A DNA stretch of 9,159 nt from Rhodospirillaceae bacterium (GCA_003524565.1 DQGU01000249.1:1-9159); one strand, 5' to 3'. Shown: positions 1 through 7,900, counted from the first letter of the stretch. A program made the numbers and translations. Notes: generated by a model not told the origin, from the sequence alone.

Positions 1-33
1 CTCGGGCTTTACATGCAAGGAATAAAAGCATGA
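1..33 (+). CDS. C-terminal tail of an upstream gene, possibly uppS (partial)
   Basis: Reading frame 1 is open from the window edge and ends at TGA 31-33, giving the tail LGLYMQGIKA. Its stop overlaps the cdsA start as ATGA, the same junction seen at cdsA-dxr and lpxD-fabZ, which is why I treat it as a real gene end. In alphaproteobacteria the gene before cdsA is usually uppS (undecaprenyl diphosphate synthase), but ten residues are too few to identify it. The identity is inferred from synteny only, and the open frame could be chance. Confidence 0.35.
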   Translation, partial: LGLYMQGIKA

Positions 34-914
34 CCACAGATGCAACCCCCGCAAATGCCGCCGAGGCGAAACCGCCCGTGAACAGCTCGCTGAAAGAGCG
101 CGCCAAAGGCGCCTTGATGTTCGCACCGCCCGTGCTGTTTATTATCTGGTGGGGCGGGGCGCCCTTCGCGTGGATGATGGCGGCGGCGGCCGGCATCGGC
201 GCTTATGAATGGTCGCGCATGGTGATGACGGGCAAGGACAATGTGCCTGCGCATCTGGTCACGCTGGCAACGTCCTGCACGGCGCTGGCCGCGCTGGTCA
301 GCTATATGGTGATGAACCCTGTGCTGGCGGCGCTTTTTCTGCTGGCGCTGTCGGTTCTGGTTTTCGCCTATAACTTTTCGCAAAGCGGGCCGAAGCCGTG
401 GCTGCTGATTTTCGGCATGCTCTATGTCGGCTTTGCGCTTTCGATGATGATATGGCTGCGCGACGGCGGGGCGCTGTCGGGGCTTTATCATTTCTGCACC
501 CTGCTGTTTATCGTATGGGCGAGCGATATTTGCGCCTATTTCACCGGCCGCACGCTGGGCGGGCCGAAACTGGCGCCGTCTATCAGCCCCAAGAAAACAT
601 GGTCGGGCTTTTTCGGCAGCAGCGTCGGCGCGGGGCTTGTGGCCGCAGGCATGGCGGCGCCTTGGACTTTGTCTATGCTGGGGCTTGAGGGCGCGACGCT
701 GGGCGGCATGGGGCCGGTGGGTTATTTCGTGATGGGGTTTGTGCTGGCGATGGTCGGGCAGGCGGGCGATTTGTTCATTTCGATTTTTAAACGTCATTTT
801 GGCGTCAAGGACACGGGCGCGCTTATCCCCGGTCATGGCGGCATTCTTGACCGTATCGATGCGCTGATTTTGGTCGCTATTCTGTTCGGCGCGCTCAAGG
901 CTGCGCTGGGATGA
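30..914 (+). CDS. cdsA: Phosphatidate cytidylyltransferase (CDP-diacylglycerol synthase)
   Basis: This inner-membrane enzyme joins CTP and phosphatidic acid to make CDP-diacylglycerol, the precursor of phosphatidylethanolamine, phosphatidylglycerol and cardiolipin. The protein has 294 residues, close to the family norm. It is highly hydrophobic, with about seven or eight membrane segments starting near residue 29. The family signature lies at residues 251-277 (S-I-F-K-R, then K-D-x-G, then the GHGGILDRID end). Two upstream motifs are also present: WASD with D166, and SPKKTW at 186-191. The ATG at 30 has AAGGA at 17-21 with an 8-nt spacer and overlaps the preceding stop. The stop overlaps dxr by ATGA, suggesting translational coupling. 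The signature makes the assignment firm. Confidence 0.97.
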   Translation: MTTDATPANAAEAKPPVNSSLKERAKGALMFAPPVLFIIWWGGAPFAWMMAAAAGIGAYEWSRMVMTGKDNVPAHLVTLATSCTALAALVSYMVMNPVLAALFLLALSVLVFAYNFSQSGPKPWLLIFGMLYVGFALSMMIWLRDGGALSGLYHFCTLLFIVWASDICAYFTGRTLGGPKLAPSISPKKTWSGFFGSSVGAGLVAAGMAAPWTLSMLGLEGATLGGMGPVGYFVMGFVLAMVGQAGDLFISIFKRHFGVKDTGALIPGHGGILDRIDALILVAILFGALKAALG

Positions 915-2116
915 ACCGCGCCGCCAGCCAGCCGGAAAACGCACCGCGTGCCGCAAAGGATGTGCGCCGCGTGAGTGTGCTGGGCGCCACCGGCTCTATC
1001 GGCAAAAGCACGGTTGATTTGCTGGCAGGTCATCGTGACCGGTTTACCGTCGAAGTTTTGACCGGCCACCGCAACGTGCAGCTTCTGGCCGAACAGGCGA
1101 AGGCACTGGGTGCGAAGCTGGCCGTTATCGGCGATGAAACCCTTTATGGCGAATTAAAATCCGCCCTTTCCGGAACAGGCATCGAAGCCGCCGCGGGCAG
1201 CGCAGCGGTGATTGAGGCCGCAAGCCGCCCTGCGGATTGGCTGATGGCCGCGATTGTGGGTACTGCAGGTCTGCGCCCGACGCTGGCGGCGATTGCGCAA
1301 GGCACGGCGGTTGCGCTGGCCAATAAAGAATCTATCGTGGCCGCGGGGCCTTTGATGCTGGCCGCAGTCGAAGCCGCAGGTGCGACCTTGCTGCCGGTTG
1401 ATAGCGAACATAACGCCGTGTTTCAGGTTTTCGACCCCGTGCAGCGCGGCGGGGTTGCGCGGATTATCCTGACAGCATCCGGCGGGCCGTTCCTGCGCAA
1501 ATCGCGCGGCGAGCTGGCGGCGATTACCCCTGCTGAAGCCGTGCGCCATCCCAACTGGTCTATGGGGGCGAAAATTTCCGTCGATAGCGCGACGATGATG
1601 AATAAATCGTTGGAAATCATCGAAGCCTCCTATCTTTTTAATCTGCCGGATGAAAAAGTGGACGCAGTTATTCACCCGCAATCTGTGGTTCATTCAATGG
1701 TTGAATATATCGACGGAAGTATATTGGCGCAGATGGGGGCGGCCGACATGCGCACCCCCATCGCCCATACGCTGGGCTGGCCGGAGCGGATTGCGACCAC
1801 GGGGCAGCGGCTTGACCTTTCTGGCATGCTGTCTATGCAGTTCGAGCCTGTCGATACAGCCCGTTTTCCGGCAGTGACGCTGGCGCGGCAGGCGGTGCGG
1901 GCGGGGCTGGGGTATCCGGCGGTGCTGAACGCGGCTAACGAAGTCGCGGTCGAAGCGTTCCTGCGCGGTCATCTTTCTTTCGATAAAATAGAAATTCTGG
2001 CCGAACAGGCCTTGCAAAGGGTTGATATAGGGCGCATATCAACGCTGGATGACATCATCGCACTGGATGCGGCAACGCGGACTATTGCCGAAAACAGTCT
2101 GCGGACGCTACAATAG
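911..2116 (+). CDS. dxr: 1-deoxy-D-xylulose 5-phosphate reductoisomerase
   Basis: Dxr (IspC) rearranges and reduces 1-deoxy-D-xylulose 5-phosphate to 2-C-methyl-D-erythritol 4-phosphate with NADPH. This is the committed step of the MEP isoprenoid pathway, and it acts in the cytosol. The 401-residue protein has the NADPH loop GATGSIG at 25-31, NKES at 138-141, and metal ligands D164 and E166 in PVDSEHN. Substrate-binding S190 lies in TASGGPF. H213, S226, N231, K232 and E235 lie in HPNWSMG...DSATMMNKSLE. Relative to my recollection of E. coli Dxr it has an N-terminal extension of roughly 15-20 residues and a loop about 10 residues shorter between the D164/E166 and S190 motifs. AAGG at 897-900 inside cdsA is a plausible ribosome binding site. 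All expected active-site residues are present. Confidence 0.98.
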   Translation: MNRAASQPENAPRAAKDVRRVSVLGATGSIGKSTVDLLAGHRDRFTVEVLTGHRNVQLLAEQAKALGAKLAVIGDETLYGELKSALSGTGIEAAAGSAAVIEAASRPADWLMAAIVGTAGLRPTLAAIAQGTAVALANKESIVAAGPLMLAAVEAAGATLLPVDSEHNAVFQVFDPVQRGGVARIILTASGGPFLRKSRGELAAITPAEAVRHPNWSMGAKISVDSATMMNKSLEIIEASYLFNLPDEKVDAVIHPQSVVHSMVEYIDGSILAQMGAADMRTPIAHTLGWPERIATTGQRLDLSGMLSMQFEPVDTARFPAVTLARQAVRAGLGYPAVLNAANEVAVEAFLRGHLSFDKIEILAEQALQRVDIGRISTLDDIIALDAATRTIAENSLRTLQ

Positions 2117-2154
2117 AATAATAATATTTCTTTCGCGCGAGAGGGACGGCCAAC

Positions 2155-3366
2155 ATGGAATTATTGCTCGACATGCTGTCGGTGCCGGTGAAGTTTTTTA
2201 AAGACTACGGCGGGCCATTTGTGCTTGTCCTTAGCCTTCTGGTCTTCGTGCACGAATGGGGGCATTACATTGTCGCGCGCATGTGCGGCGTGAAGGTTGT
2301 CAGCTTTTCCATCGGCTTTGGCAAGGAATTGTTCGGCTGGACAGACAAACGCGGTTGCCGCTGGAAATTCAGCCTCGTACCGCTTGGCGGTTATGTGCAG
2401 ATGTTCGGCGATACCGACCCCGCCAGCGCGCAGCACGACGATACCGTTAAAAATGCCGCAGACGACGCCCCCCGTCCCATGACGGCGGAGGAGCGCAAGG
2501 TTGCGTTCTTCGCGCAGCCCGTCGGCCGCCGCGCCGCGATTGTGATTGCGGGACCTGCCATCAACTACATTTTCGCGATTTTCATTCTGGCCGGTCTTTA
2601 TGTGTTTCAAGGTCAGCCCTACATTCCGCCCGTTGCCGCAGGCATTGCCGAAGGCTATCCGGCGGAGCAGGCGGGCATGCGCCCCGACGACCTGATTGTC
2701 GCGATGAACGACACGGAAATCGTCAGCTTCAACGACCTGCGCAAGTTCATGGCCGTGAACCTTGACCAGCCGCTGAAAATGACCATCAAGCATTCGACCG
2801 CCCCCGGCGAGTGGAACAGCGCGCCCAAAACCGTAGATATCCAGCCCCGTCTGGAATATGAAACCGACCGTTTCGGCTTCCGCCACGCGACAGGCCGCCT
2901 TGGCATCGTCAGCCCCAAGGGCGCGATGGAAATGCGTGAGCATAATATCGCCAGCGCCTTCTGGTACGCGACACTGGAAACCGTCAACATCACCGCCGAT
3001 ACGCTGAAGGCGCTCGGCCAGATGGTGCTGGGTATCCGCAGCACGGACGAGCTGGGCGGCATCCTGCGCATCGGCGCCTATGCGGGCGATTTCGCGCAGA
3101 AGGGGCTCGTGGCCTTTATTACCTTCGCCGCGCTGTTGTCGGTGAACCTTGGTTTCATCAACCTGCTGCCGATTCCCATGCTCGATGGGGGGCATCTTTT
3201 GATGTATGCTATGGAAAAGATACGCGGCCGCCCCCTTAGTGATATGGTGCAGGAATACATGCTGCGCGTGGGTTTGCTGTTTTTGCTCTTTATTATGGTT
3301 TTTGCGACGTGGAATGACCTTGTGCAACTGAAGCTGGTGGACTACGTTAAGAGCCTGATTTCTTAA
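2155..3366 (+). CDS. rseP: RseP-family site-2 zinc metalloprotease
   Basis: This intramembrane zinc protease (M50 family) cleaves membrane-anchored anti-sigma factors and remnant signal peptides in the inner membrane. It has 403 residues. The first membrane segment carries the HEXXH zinc motif (HEWGH, H33, E34, H37). A GPAxN motif sits at 133-137 in the next hydrophobic stretch. One PDZ domain lies around residues 155-235. The third zinc ligand is D344 in PMLDGG, near the membrane stretch at about 313-338. A last membrane segment runs about 370-388. E. coli RseP has two PDZ domains, so the single PDZ fits alphaproteobacterial homologues. The ATG at 2155 follows GAGGGA (2141-2146) at 8 nt. No anti-sigma factor or sigma gene is visible nearby, so the substrate is unknown. 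Confidence 0.96.
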   Translation: MELLLDMLSVPVKFFKDYGGPFVLVLSLLVFVHEWGHYIVARMCGVKVVSFSIGFGKELFGWTDKRGCRWKFSLVPLGGYVQMFGDTDPASAQHDDTVKNAADDAPRPMTAEERKVAFFAQPVGRRAAIVIAGPAINYIFAIFILAGLYVFQGQPYIPPVAAGIAEGYPAEQAGMRPDDLIVAMNDTEIVSFNDLRKFMAVNLDQPLKMTIKHSTAPGEWNSAPKTVDIQPRLEYETDRFGFRHATGRLGIVSPKGAMEMREHNIASAFWYATLETVNITADTLKALGQMVLGIRSTDELGGILRIGAYAGDFAQKGLVAFITFAALLSVNLGFINLLPIPMLDGGHLLMYAMEKIRGRPLSDMVQEYMLRVGLLFLLFIMVFATWNDLVQLKLVDYVKSLIS

Positions 3367-3387
3367 TACAAAAAACAACAAACCTTA

Positions 3388-3402
3388 ACGTACCTGTTAC
3401 GT
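3388..3402. repeat. Short inverted repeat upstream of bamA
   Basis: ACGTA (3388-3392) and TACGT (3398-3402) form a perfect 5-bp inverted repeat around a 5-nt centre, in the 57-nt gap between rseP and bamA and ending 21 nt before the bamA ATG. It could be a half-helical-turn operator or a weak hairpin. It is short enough to arise by chance, and no regulator family is recognised from it. Confidence 0.3.
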
Positions 3403-3423
3403 CACGAAGCGCACGACTGGATC

Positions 3424-5736
3424 ATGAACACATTTTGCTCCCCGACACCGAAGATGCCGGCGATTTGCCGCACGGTCGCCTGTTTCGGCCTGTGGCTTTT
3501 TGTCACGCTGGCGGCTCCCACGCTCGTCCACGCGCAGGGTGCCGATACTATCCGGCAAATTAAAGTCGAAGGCACGCAGCGTATCGAGCCTGCAACGGTC
3601 TTGTCCTACATCTCGCTGCAGGCGGGTGACCGTTTTGATACCGTCAAGTTGAACCGCGCGCTGAAATCGCTTTTCGCGACGGGGCTGTTTGCCGATGTTT
3701 CGCTGTATCAGGAAGGGCGCGACCTTGTCGTCGTGGTGGTCGAAAACCCCATCATCAACGAAATCGCGTTTGAAGGTAACGAGAAGATTAAAAAAGACGC
3801 GCTGATGGCCGAGGTGCAGCTGCGCCCGCGTACCGTTCTGACGCGCACCAAGGTGCAGGCCGATGTGGCGCGCCTGCAGGAAATGTACCGCCTGAGCGGC
3901 CGTTTTTCCGCCAGCGTCGAGCCGAAAATCATCAAGCTCGACCAGAACCGCGTGAACCTTGTTTTCGAAATCAGCGAAGGCCCGCAAACGCTGATTTCCC
4001 GCATTGTTTTCCTTGGCAACAAACGCTTTGACGATGGCGATTTGCAGCGCGTTATCCGCAGCCGCGAAGACCGCTGGTGGCGTATCTGGTCGGGCGCCGA
4101 CAAATACGACCCCGACCGCGTGGCCTTTGACCGCGAAATGCTGCGCAAATTCTACCTTGAACACGGCTATGCCGACTTTCTGGTCGAAAGCGCGATTGCC
4201 GAGCTGTCGCCTGACCGCAAGCATTTCTATGTCACCTTTACCCTGAACGAAGGGGAACGCTACAAGGTCGGCAAGATTGACGTGAAGAGCAATTTGCAAG
4301 ACCTCGACGGCGAAACCTTGCGCTCCGCCCTGACCTTCAAATCGGGCGAGTGGTACAAGGCCAGCGCGATTGAAAACAGCGTCAACAAACTGACGGACGA
4401 GCTGGGCAACCGCCAGTATGCTTTCGTCGATGTGACGCCGACGGTGGAACGCCGCCGCGATGCACGCGAAATCGATATCTCCTTTACCATTAACGAAGGC
4501 AACAAAGTCTTCGTTGAAAACATCAACATCAACGGCAACGTCCGCACCATGGACGAAGTTATCCGCCGCGAGATGCAGCTGGTCGAAGGTGACCCCTTCA
4601 ACGCCGCACGCCTGAAGCGTTCCGAACAAAAGCTGCGCAACCTGACCTATTTCGAAAACGTGCAGGTCAAAACCGCGCGCGGCAGCAGCCCCGACAAAAC
4701 CAATATCGACATCAACGTCGCTGAAAAATCCACGGGTGAACTGTCGCTGGGCGGTGGCTATTCGACGTCCGACGGTGTCTTGGGCGAATTCCGCATCCGC
4801 GAGCGCAACTTCCTCGGCAAAGGTCAGGATTTGACATTGGCGACCACGCTTTCGACCCGCCGTTCGCAGTTCGATTTCAGCTTTACCGAACCGTATTTCC
4901 TGAACCGCGACCTCAGCTTCGGTGTCGATGCTTTCCACATCGTGCGCGATTATCAGGATTACAGCTCGTATGACAGCCGCCGCACGGGCGGGGGCTTGCG
5001 CCTTGGCTATCCGCTGTCGGAAAGGCTGCGTCATGACCTTGGTTATCGCTATGATATTACCGAGATTGAAAACGTTGACCCGACGGCTTCGCTGTTCATC
5101 CAGCGTCAGGAAGGCCGCCGCAAGACCTCTGCCATCAACCACAAGCTGACCTATGATTCAACCGACAGCCGTCTGGAGCCGACCGAAGGTATCGTCGCGC
5201 GTCTTGAAAACGAAGTTGCGGGTATCGGCGGCGATGCGCGTTACCTGCGCAGCCGCGTCGGCGCGACGGCTTATTTCCCTGTGCGCGACAAATGGGTGCT
5301 GAGCCTGCTTGCCGAGACCGGCTATATTTTCGGCTTCGGCGGCGAAGATTTGCGCATTAACGAGCGCTTCTTTATCGGCGGCACCACGCTGCGCGGTTTC
5401 GAGGAATCGGGTATCGGTCCGCGCGATACGGCCACCGACGACGCGCTGGGCGGGAACTTTTTTGGCCGCGGCTCCGTTGAGCTTGAGTTCCCATCCGGTC
5501 TGCCGGACGATTTGGGTGTCCGCCTGCGTACCTTCAGCGACTTCGGCGTGCTGCGCGAAGTTGACGAAAGCGGCCCCGGCATCGACCAGTCCGACCTTAT
5601 CCGCGTGACGGCGGGTGTGGGGATTTCCTGGCGTTCTCCCTTCGGCCCCGTGCGCATGGATTTTGCCGTGCCGGTTGTGAAGGAAGATTTCGACAAGGAT
5701 GAGTTTTTCCGCTTCAGCTTCGGCACGCGTTTCTAA
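3424..5736 (+). CDS. bamA: Outer-membrane beta-barrel assembly factor BamA
   Basis: BamA is the core Omp85 protein that folds and inserts beta-barrel proteins into the outer membrane. The 770-residue precursor has a Sec signal peptide with likely cleavage after VHA at residue 37. Five POTRA domains follow at roughly 41-107, 108-186, 187-277, 278-359 and 360-435, several ending in an EG turn such as ISEG, LNEG or INEG. The C-terminal barrel runs about 436-770. The loop-6 motif reads LRGF at 656-659 (R657 conserved, usually V/IRGF), and the chain ends in phenylalanine, as beta-signals do. The start is uncertain: ATG 3424 has only a weak TGGA upstream, and an in-frame ATG at 3454 would give a compact 27-residue signal peptide. 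Length and domain order are standard. Confidence 0.97.
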   Translation: MNTFCSPTPKMPAICRTVACFGLWLFVTLAAPTLVHAQGADTIRQIKVEGTQRIEPATVLSYISLQAGDRFDTVKLNRALKSLFATGLFADVSLYQEGRDLVVVVVENPIINEIAFEGNEKIKKDALMAEVQLRPRTVLTRTKVQADVARLQEMYRLSGRFSASVEPKIIKLDQNRVNLVFEISEGPQTLISRIVFLGNKRFDDGDLQRVIRSREDRWWRIWSGADKYDPDRVAFDREMLRKFYLEHGYADFLVESAIAELSPDRKHFYVTFTLNEGERYKVGKIDVKSNLQDLDGETLRSALTFKSGEWYKASAIENSVNKLTDELGNRQYAFVDVTPTVERRRDAREIDISFTINEGNKVFVENININGNVRTMDEVIRREMQLVEGDPFNAARLKRSEQKLRNLTYFENVQVKTARGSSPDKTNIDINVAEKSTGELSLGGGYSTSDGVLGEFRIRERNFLGKGQDLTLATTLSTRRSQFDFSFTEPYFLNRDLSFGVDAFHIVRDYQDYSSYDSRRTGGGLRLGYPLSERLRHDLGYRYDITEIENVDPTASLFIQRQEGRRKTSAINHKLTYDSTDSRLEPTEGIVARLENEVAGIGGDARYLRSRVGATAYFPVRDKWVLSLLAETGYIFGFGGEDLRINERFFIGGTTLRGFEESGIGPRDTATDDALGGNFFGRGSVELEFPSGLPDDLGVRLRTFSDFGVLREVDESGPGIDQSDLIRVTAGVGISWRSPFGPVRMDFAVPVVKEDFDKDEFFRFSFGTRF

Positions 5737-5745
5737 AACGTGCCG
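5721..5745 (+). other. GC-rich hairpin spanning the bamA stop codon
   Basis: CGGCACG (5721-5727) pairs perfectly with CGTGCCG (5739-5745) around an 11-nt loop that contains the bamA stop codon TAA (5734-5736). No T-tract follows, so it does not look like an intrinsic terminator. A second arm, GGCAC at 5767-5771, could instead pair with GTGCC at 5740-5744. That alternative would place a stem 4 nt before the skp ribosome binding site. The structure is seen by eye only; a role in mRNA stability or in setting Skp levels is inference. Confidence 0.4.
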
Positions 5746-5775
5746 GGCAAACATATAAACGTAAAAGGCACTTAC

Positions 5776-5781
5776 AGAAGG
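5776..5781 (+). promoter_or_regulatory. Ribosome binding site that sets the skp start
   Basis: AGAAGG lies 9 nt before ATG 5791. An in-frame GTG at 5740 would add 17 residues but has no ribosome binding site. It would also put a hydrophilic, basic stretch before an otherwise normal signal peptide. The ATG at 5791 is therefore preferred. Confidence 0.7.
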
Positions 5782-5790
5782 TTTAATGAT

Positions 5791-6381
5791 ATGACACACA
5801 TCCGCACTTTCACCGCCGCCGTTTTTGCCGTCCTTTTGATGGGCGCGGCGCCGTCTTTCGCCGCTGCCCCCGCAACGGCCGCGCAGGGCGCATCCGCCAG
5901 CGGCATCGTTTTCGGCATCATGGATTTGGACGGCGTTCTGCGTAAAAGCGCGGCCGGCGAAGACATCCTGAAAACCGTCAACGCCAAGCGCAAGGAATAC
6001 GAAGCGCAAATCACCAAAGAAGAAGAAACGCTGAAAAAGCAAAAAGACGAAATCATCAAAAAACGCGACAAGATGACCGAAGCCGATTTCGAAAACCAGC
6101 GCAAGGAATTCGAGAAAAAAGCGGCGCAAGGCTTCAAAATGGTGCAGGAGCGTAAACAAACGCTGGATTACGCCTTCAATCAGGCGATGACCAAGCTGCG
6201 CGAAGAAACACTGAAAATCACTGCGGAAATCGCGCGCCTGCGTAGCCTGGATGTTGTGTTTTCCGACGATTCCGTCATTCTGGCGGAGCGCGGCTATGAC
6301 ATCTCCGAAGAAGTTCTGGCGCGTTTGAACAAAGACGTGAAGAAAATCCCCGTCAACTTCGCTTTGCCGAAAAAGAAATAA
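5791..6381 (+). CDS. skp: Periplasmic chaperone Skp/OmpH family
   Basis: Skp-family proteins are periplasmic trimeric chaperones that hold unfolded outer-membrane proteins on their way to the BAM complex. The 196-residue precursor has a signal peptide with a hydrophobic core at about 8-20 and probable cleavage after SFA at residue 24 (or one or two residues later). A short beta-rich part follows (GIVFGIMDLDGVLRKS). A long, strongly charged helical region at about 63-150, rich in Lys, Glu and Gln, is consistent with the coiled-coil tentacles of Skp. The C-terminus returns to a beta-like DVVFSDDSVILAERGYDIS segment, which packs with the N-terminal strands in this family, and ends in a Lys-rich tail. 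The position directly after bamA and before lpxD matches the classical ompH locus. Sequence conservation in this family is low, so the call rests on architecture and context. Confidence 0.88.
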   Translation: MTHIRTFTAAVFAVLLMGAAPSFAAAPATAAQGASASGIVFGIMDLDGVLRKSAAGEDILKTVNAKRKEYEAQITKEEETLKKQKDEIIKKRDKMTEADFENQRKEFEKKAAQGFKMVQERKQTLDYAFNQAMTKLREETLKITAEIARLRSLDVVFSDDSVILAERGYDISEEVLARLNKDVKKIPVNFALPKKK

Positions 6382-6394
6382 GCGGGAGAGGGGT

Positions 6395-7426
6395 ATGGCC
6401 GATCCGCGTTTTTTTCAAAAAGCAGGGCCTTTCACGCTGGGCGAACTTGCGCAGCTGACGGGCGCAACGCTGTCCGACCCCGCTGCGGCGGGCAAGGCGC
6501 TTACCGACGTCGCCCCGCTGCAAGATGCGCAAGCGGAGCATCTGTCGTTCCTTGATAACAAGAAATATGCGTCCTTCTTCAAGGCGACCAAGGCGGGGGC
6601 GTGTTTCGTGCGTCCCGAACTGACGGCTGACGCGCCCGCGGGCACTGTTTGCCTGACGCATAAAAATCCGTACAAAGCATACGCCATCGCGGCGCAGGCG
6701 TTTTATCCGCAGCCGAAGCCGGAATCTTTCCGTGCGCCGTCGGCTGTTATCGACCCCGCGGCGGTGATTGGCGCGGATTGCCACATCGGCCACGGCGCGG
6801 TGATTGGCAAAGGTGTCAAAATCGGCGACCGCAGCCGCATCGGCGCGCTGGCGGTTATCGAAGATAACGTGGAGATTGGCGCGGATTGCGACATCGGCGC
6901 GCGCGTCTATCTGACGCATACCGTGATGGGGAGCAAAGTGCGCCTGCATCCGGGCGCGGTTATCGGCCGTCCGGGTTTTGGTTTTGCCATCGACCCCGCG
7001 GGCTATGTGGCCGTGCCGCAGCTGGGGCGCGTGATGATTGGCGATGACGTCGAGATTGGCGCCAATACCACCATCGACCGCGGCGCAGGGCCAGATACGG
7101 TTATCGGGCAGGGCACGCGCATCGATAACCTCGTGCAAATCGGCCATAACGTGCATATCGGCAAATTCTGCGTGATTGTGTCGCAGACCGGCATTTCCGG
7201 TTCCACCCAGCTTGGCGATTACGTCATGACGGGCGGGCAGTCGGGCTTTGCCGGCCATCTTAAAATCGGCGCTGGCGCCAAAATCGCCGCGCAATCGGGC
7301 ATCATGCGGGATATCCCGCCGGGCGGGGAAGTCATGGGCTCTCCCGCGGTGCCCATCCGCCAGTTTATGCGCCAGACCGCTATCTGGTCGCGCATCAGCC
7401 TCAAGAAAGGACAAGACGAAACATGA
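6395..7426 (+). CDS. lpxD: UDP-3-O-(3-hydroxyacyl)glucosamine N-acyltransferase LpxD
   Basis: LpxD is a cytosolic homotrimer that transfers the second 3-hydroxyacyl chain from ACP to the amino group of UDP-3-O-acylglucosamine, the third step of lipid A synthesis. The 343-residue protein starts with the uridine-binding domain (about 8-95). It then has many hexapeptide repeats of the I/V-G-x-x form (about 105-300) that build a left-handed beta-helix, and ends in a short helical segment (IRQFMRQTAIWSRI). H251 in QIGHN is the expected catalytic histidine, and H288 in AGHLKIG matches the second conserved histidine. The ATG at 6395 follows a GGAGAGG-type site at 6385-6391, 13 nt after the skp stop. 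The stop overlaps fabZ by ATGA. Confidence 0.97.
   Translation: MADPRFFQKAGPFTLGELAQLTGATLSDPAAAGKALTDVAPLQDAQAEHLSFLDNKKYASFFKATKAGACFVRPELTADAPAGTVCLTHKNPYKAYAIAAQAFYPQPKPESFRAPSAVIDPAAVIGADCHIGHGAVIGKGVKIGDRSRIGALAVIEDNVEIGADCDIGARVYLTHTVMGSKVRLHPGAVIGRPGFGFAIDPAGYVAVPQLGRVMIGDDVEIGANTTIDRGAGPDTVIGQGTRIDNLVQIGHNVHIGKFCVIVSQTGISGSTQLGDYVMTGGQSGFAGHLKIGAGAKIAAQSGIMRDIPPGGEVMGSPAVPIRQFMRQTAIWSRISLKKGQDET
6767..6898 (+). repeat. Near-identical 24-nt direct repeat inside lpxD
   Basis: The stretches at 6767-6790 and 6875-6898 are identical except for one base. Both encode IGADC(H/D)IG. They are 108 nt apart, which is 36 residues or two full turns (18 residues each) of the beta-helix. The repeat is in frame and structurally permissive, so it most likely reflects internal duplication of hexapeptide coils or strong coding constraint rather than a regulatory element. 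Confidence 0.7.
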
Positions 7427-7896
7427 CGACGACTGAACCGGCAAAGCCTGCTGCACCGCTGCTGGATACCCGCCGCATCATGGAAATGCTGCCGCATCGC
7501 TTTCCGATGCTGCTCATCGACCGCGTACTCGAAGTTGACCCGAGCGAGCGTGCGCTCGCCCTTAAAAACGTCACCATCAACGAAGATTTCTTCAACGGCC
7601 ATTTTCCGGGCGCACCGGTTATGCCGGGCGTGCTGATTATCGAAGCCATGGCGCAGACCGCGGCCGCGCTGGTTGTGCATTCGGTCGGTAAAGAGCTTGA
7701 AGGCAAGCTTGTCTATTTCATGGCGATTGACGAAGCGAAATTCCGCCGTCCGGTGACGCCGGGCGACCAGTTGAAAATCGAAGTCGTGCGCGTGCAAAAC
7801 CGCCGCAACGTCTGGAAGTTCAAAGGCGAAGCGCGGGTGGATGGCGAGCTTTGCGCCGAAGCCATCGTGACCGCTATGATTATGGATGGGAAATAA
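7423..7896 (+). CDS. fabZ: 3-hydroxyacyl-ACP dehydratase FabZ
   Basis: FabZ dehydrates (3R)-hydroxyacyl-ACP to trans-2-enoyl-ACP in the fatty-acid elongation cycle. It competes with LpxA and LpxD for the same 3-hydroxyacyl-ACP, which explains its place between their genes. The 157-residue protein has a hot-dog fold with the catalytic pair H60 (NGHFPG) and E74 (VLIIEAMAQ), 14 residues apart as in known FabZ enzymes. The N-terminal motif LPHRFPMLLIDRV is also typical. A short extension of about a dozen residues precedes the domain. The start overlaps the lpxD stop as ATGA. AAAGGA (7406-7411) inside lpxD is a possible but slightly distant ribosome binding site. FabA is unlikely, because the active-site acid is Glu and the length is short. 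Confidence 0.97.
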   Translation: MTTTEPAKPAAPLLDTRRIMEMLPHRFPMLLIDRVLEVDPSERALALKNVTINEDFFNGHFPGAPVMPGVLIIEAMAQTAAALVVHSVGKELEGKLVYFMAIDEAKFRRPVTPGDQLKIEVVRVQNRRNVWKFKGEARVDGELCAEAIVTAMIMDGK

Positions 7897-7900
7897 GCCC

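Noticed and set aside
2161..3381. A 406-codon minus-strand open frame opposite rseP
   Set aside because: It mirrors the RseP coding sequence, and its translation is a His/Gln/Arg-rich string without a domain. RseP on the plus strand has all zinc-site motifs.
3397..5142. A 581-codon open frame on the minus strand opposite bamA
   Set aside because: It lies wholly antisense to a complete, domain-by-domain recognisable BamA and its product has no recognisable motif. Long antisense frames are expected in GC-biased coding DNA, where stop codons are rare on the opposite strand.
5389..5400. LRGF in place of the VRGF/IRGF loop-6 motif of BamA as a possible functional change
   Set aside because: The arginine that matters is conserved and Leu is a conservative substitution, so it does not stand out as unusual.
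5740..5790. N-terminal extension of Skp from GTG 5740
   Set aside because: There is no ribosome binding site for the GTG, the added residues would bury the signal peptide, and AGAAGG is well spaced before ATG 5791.
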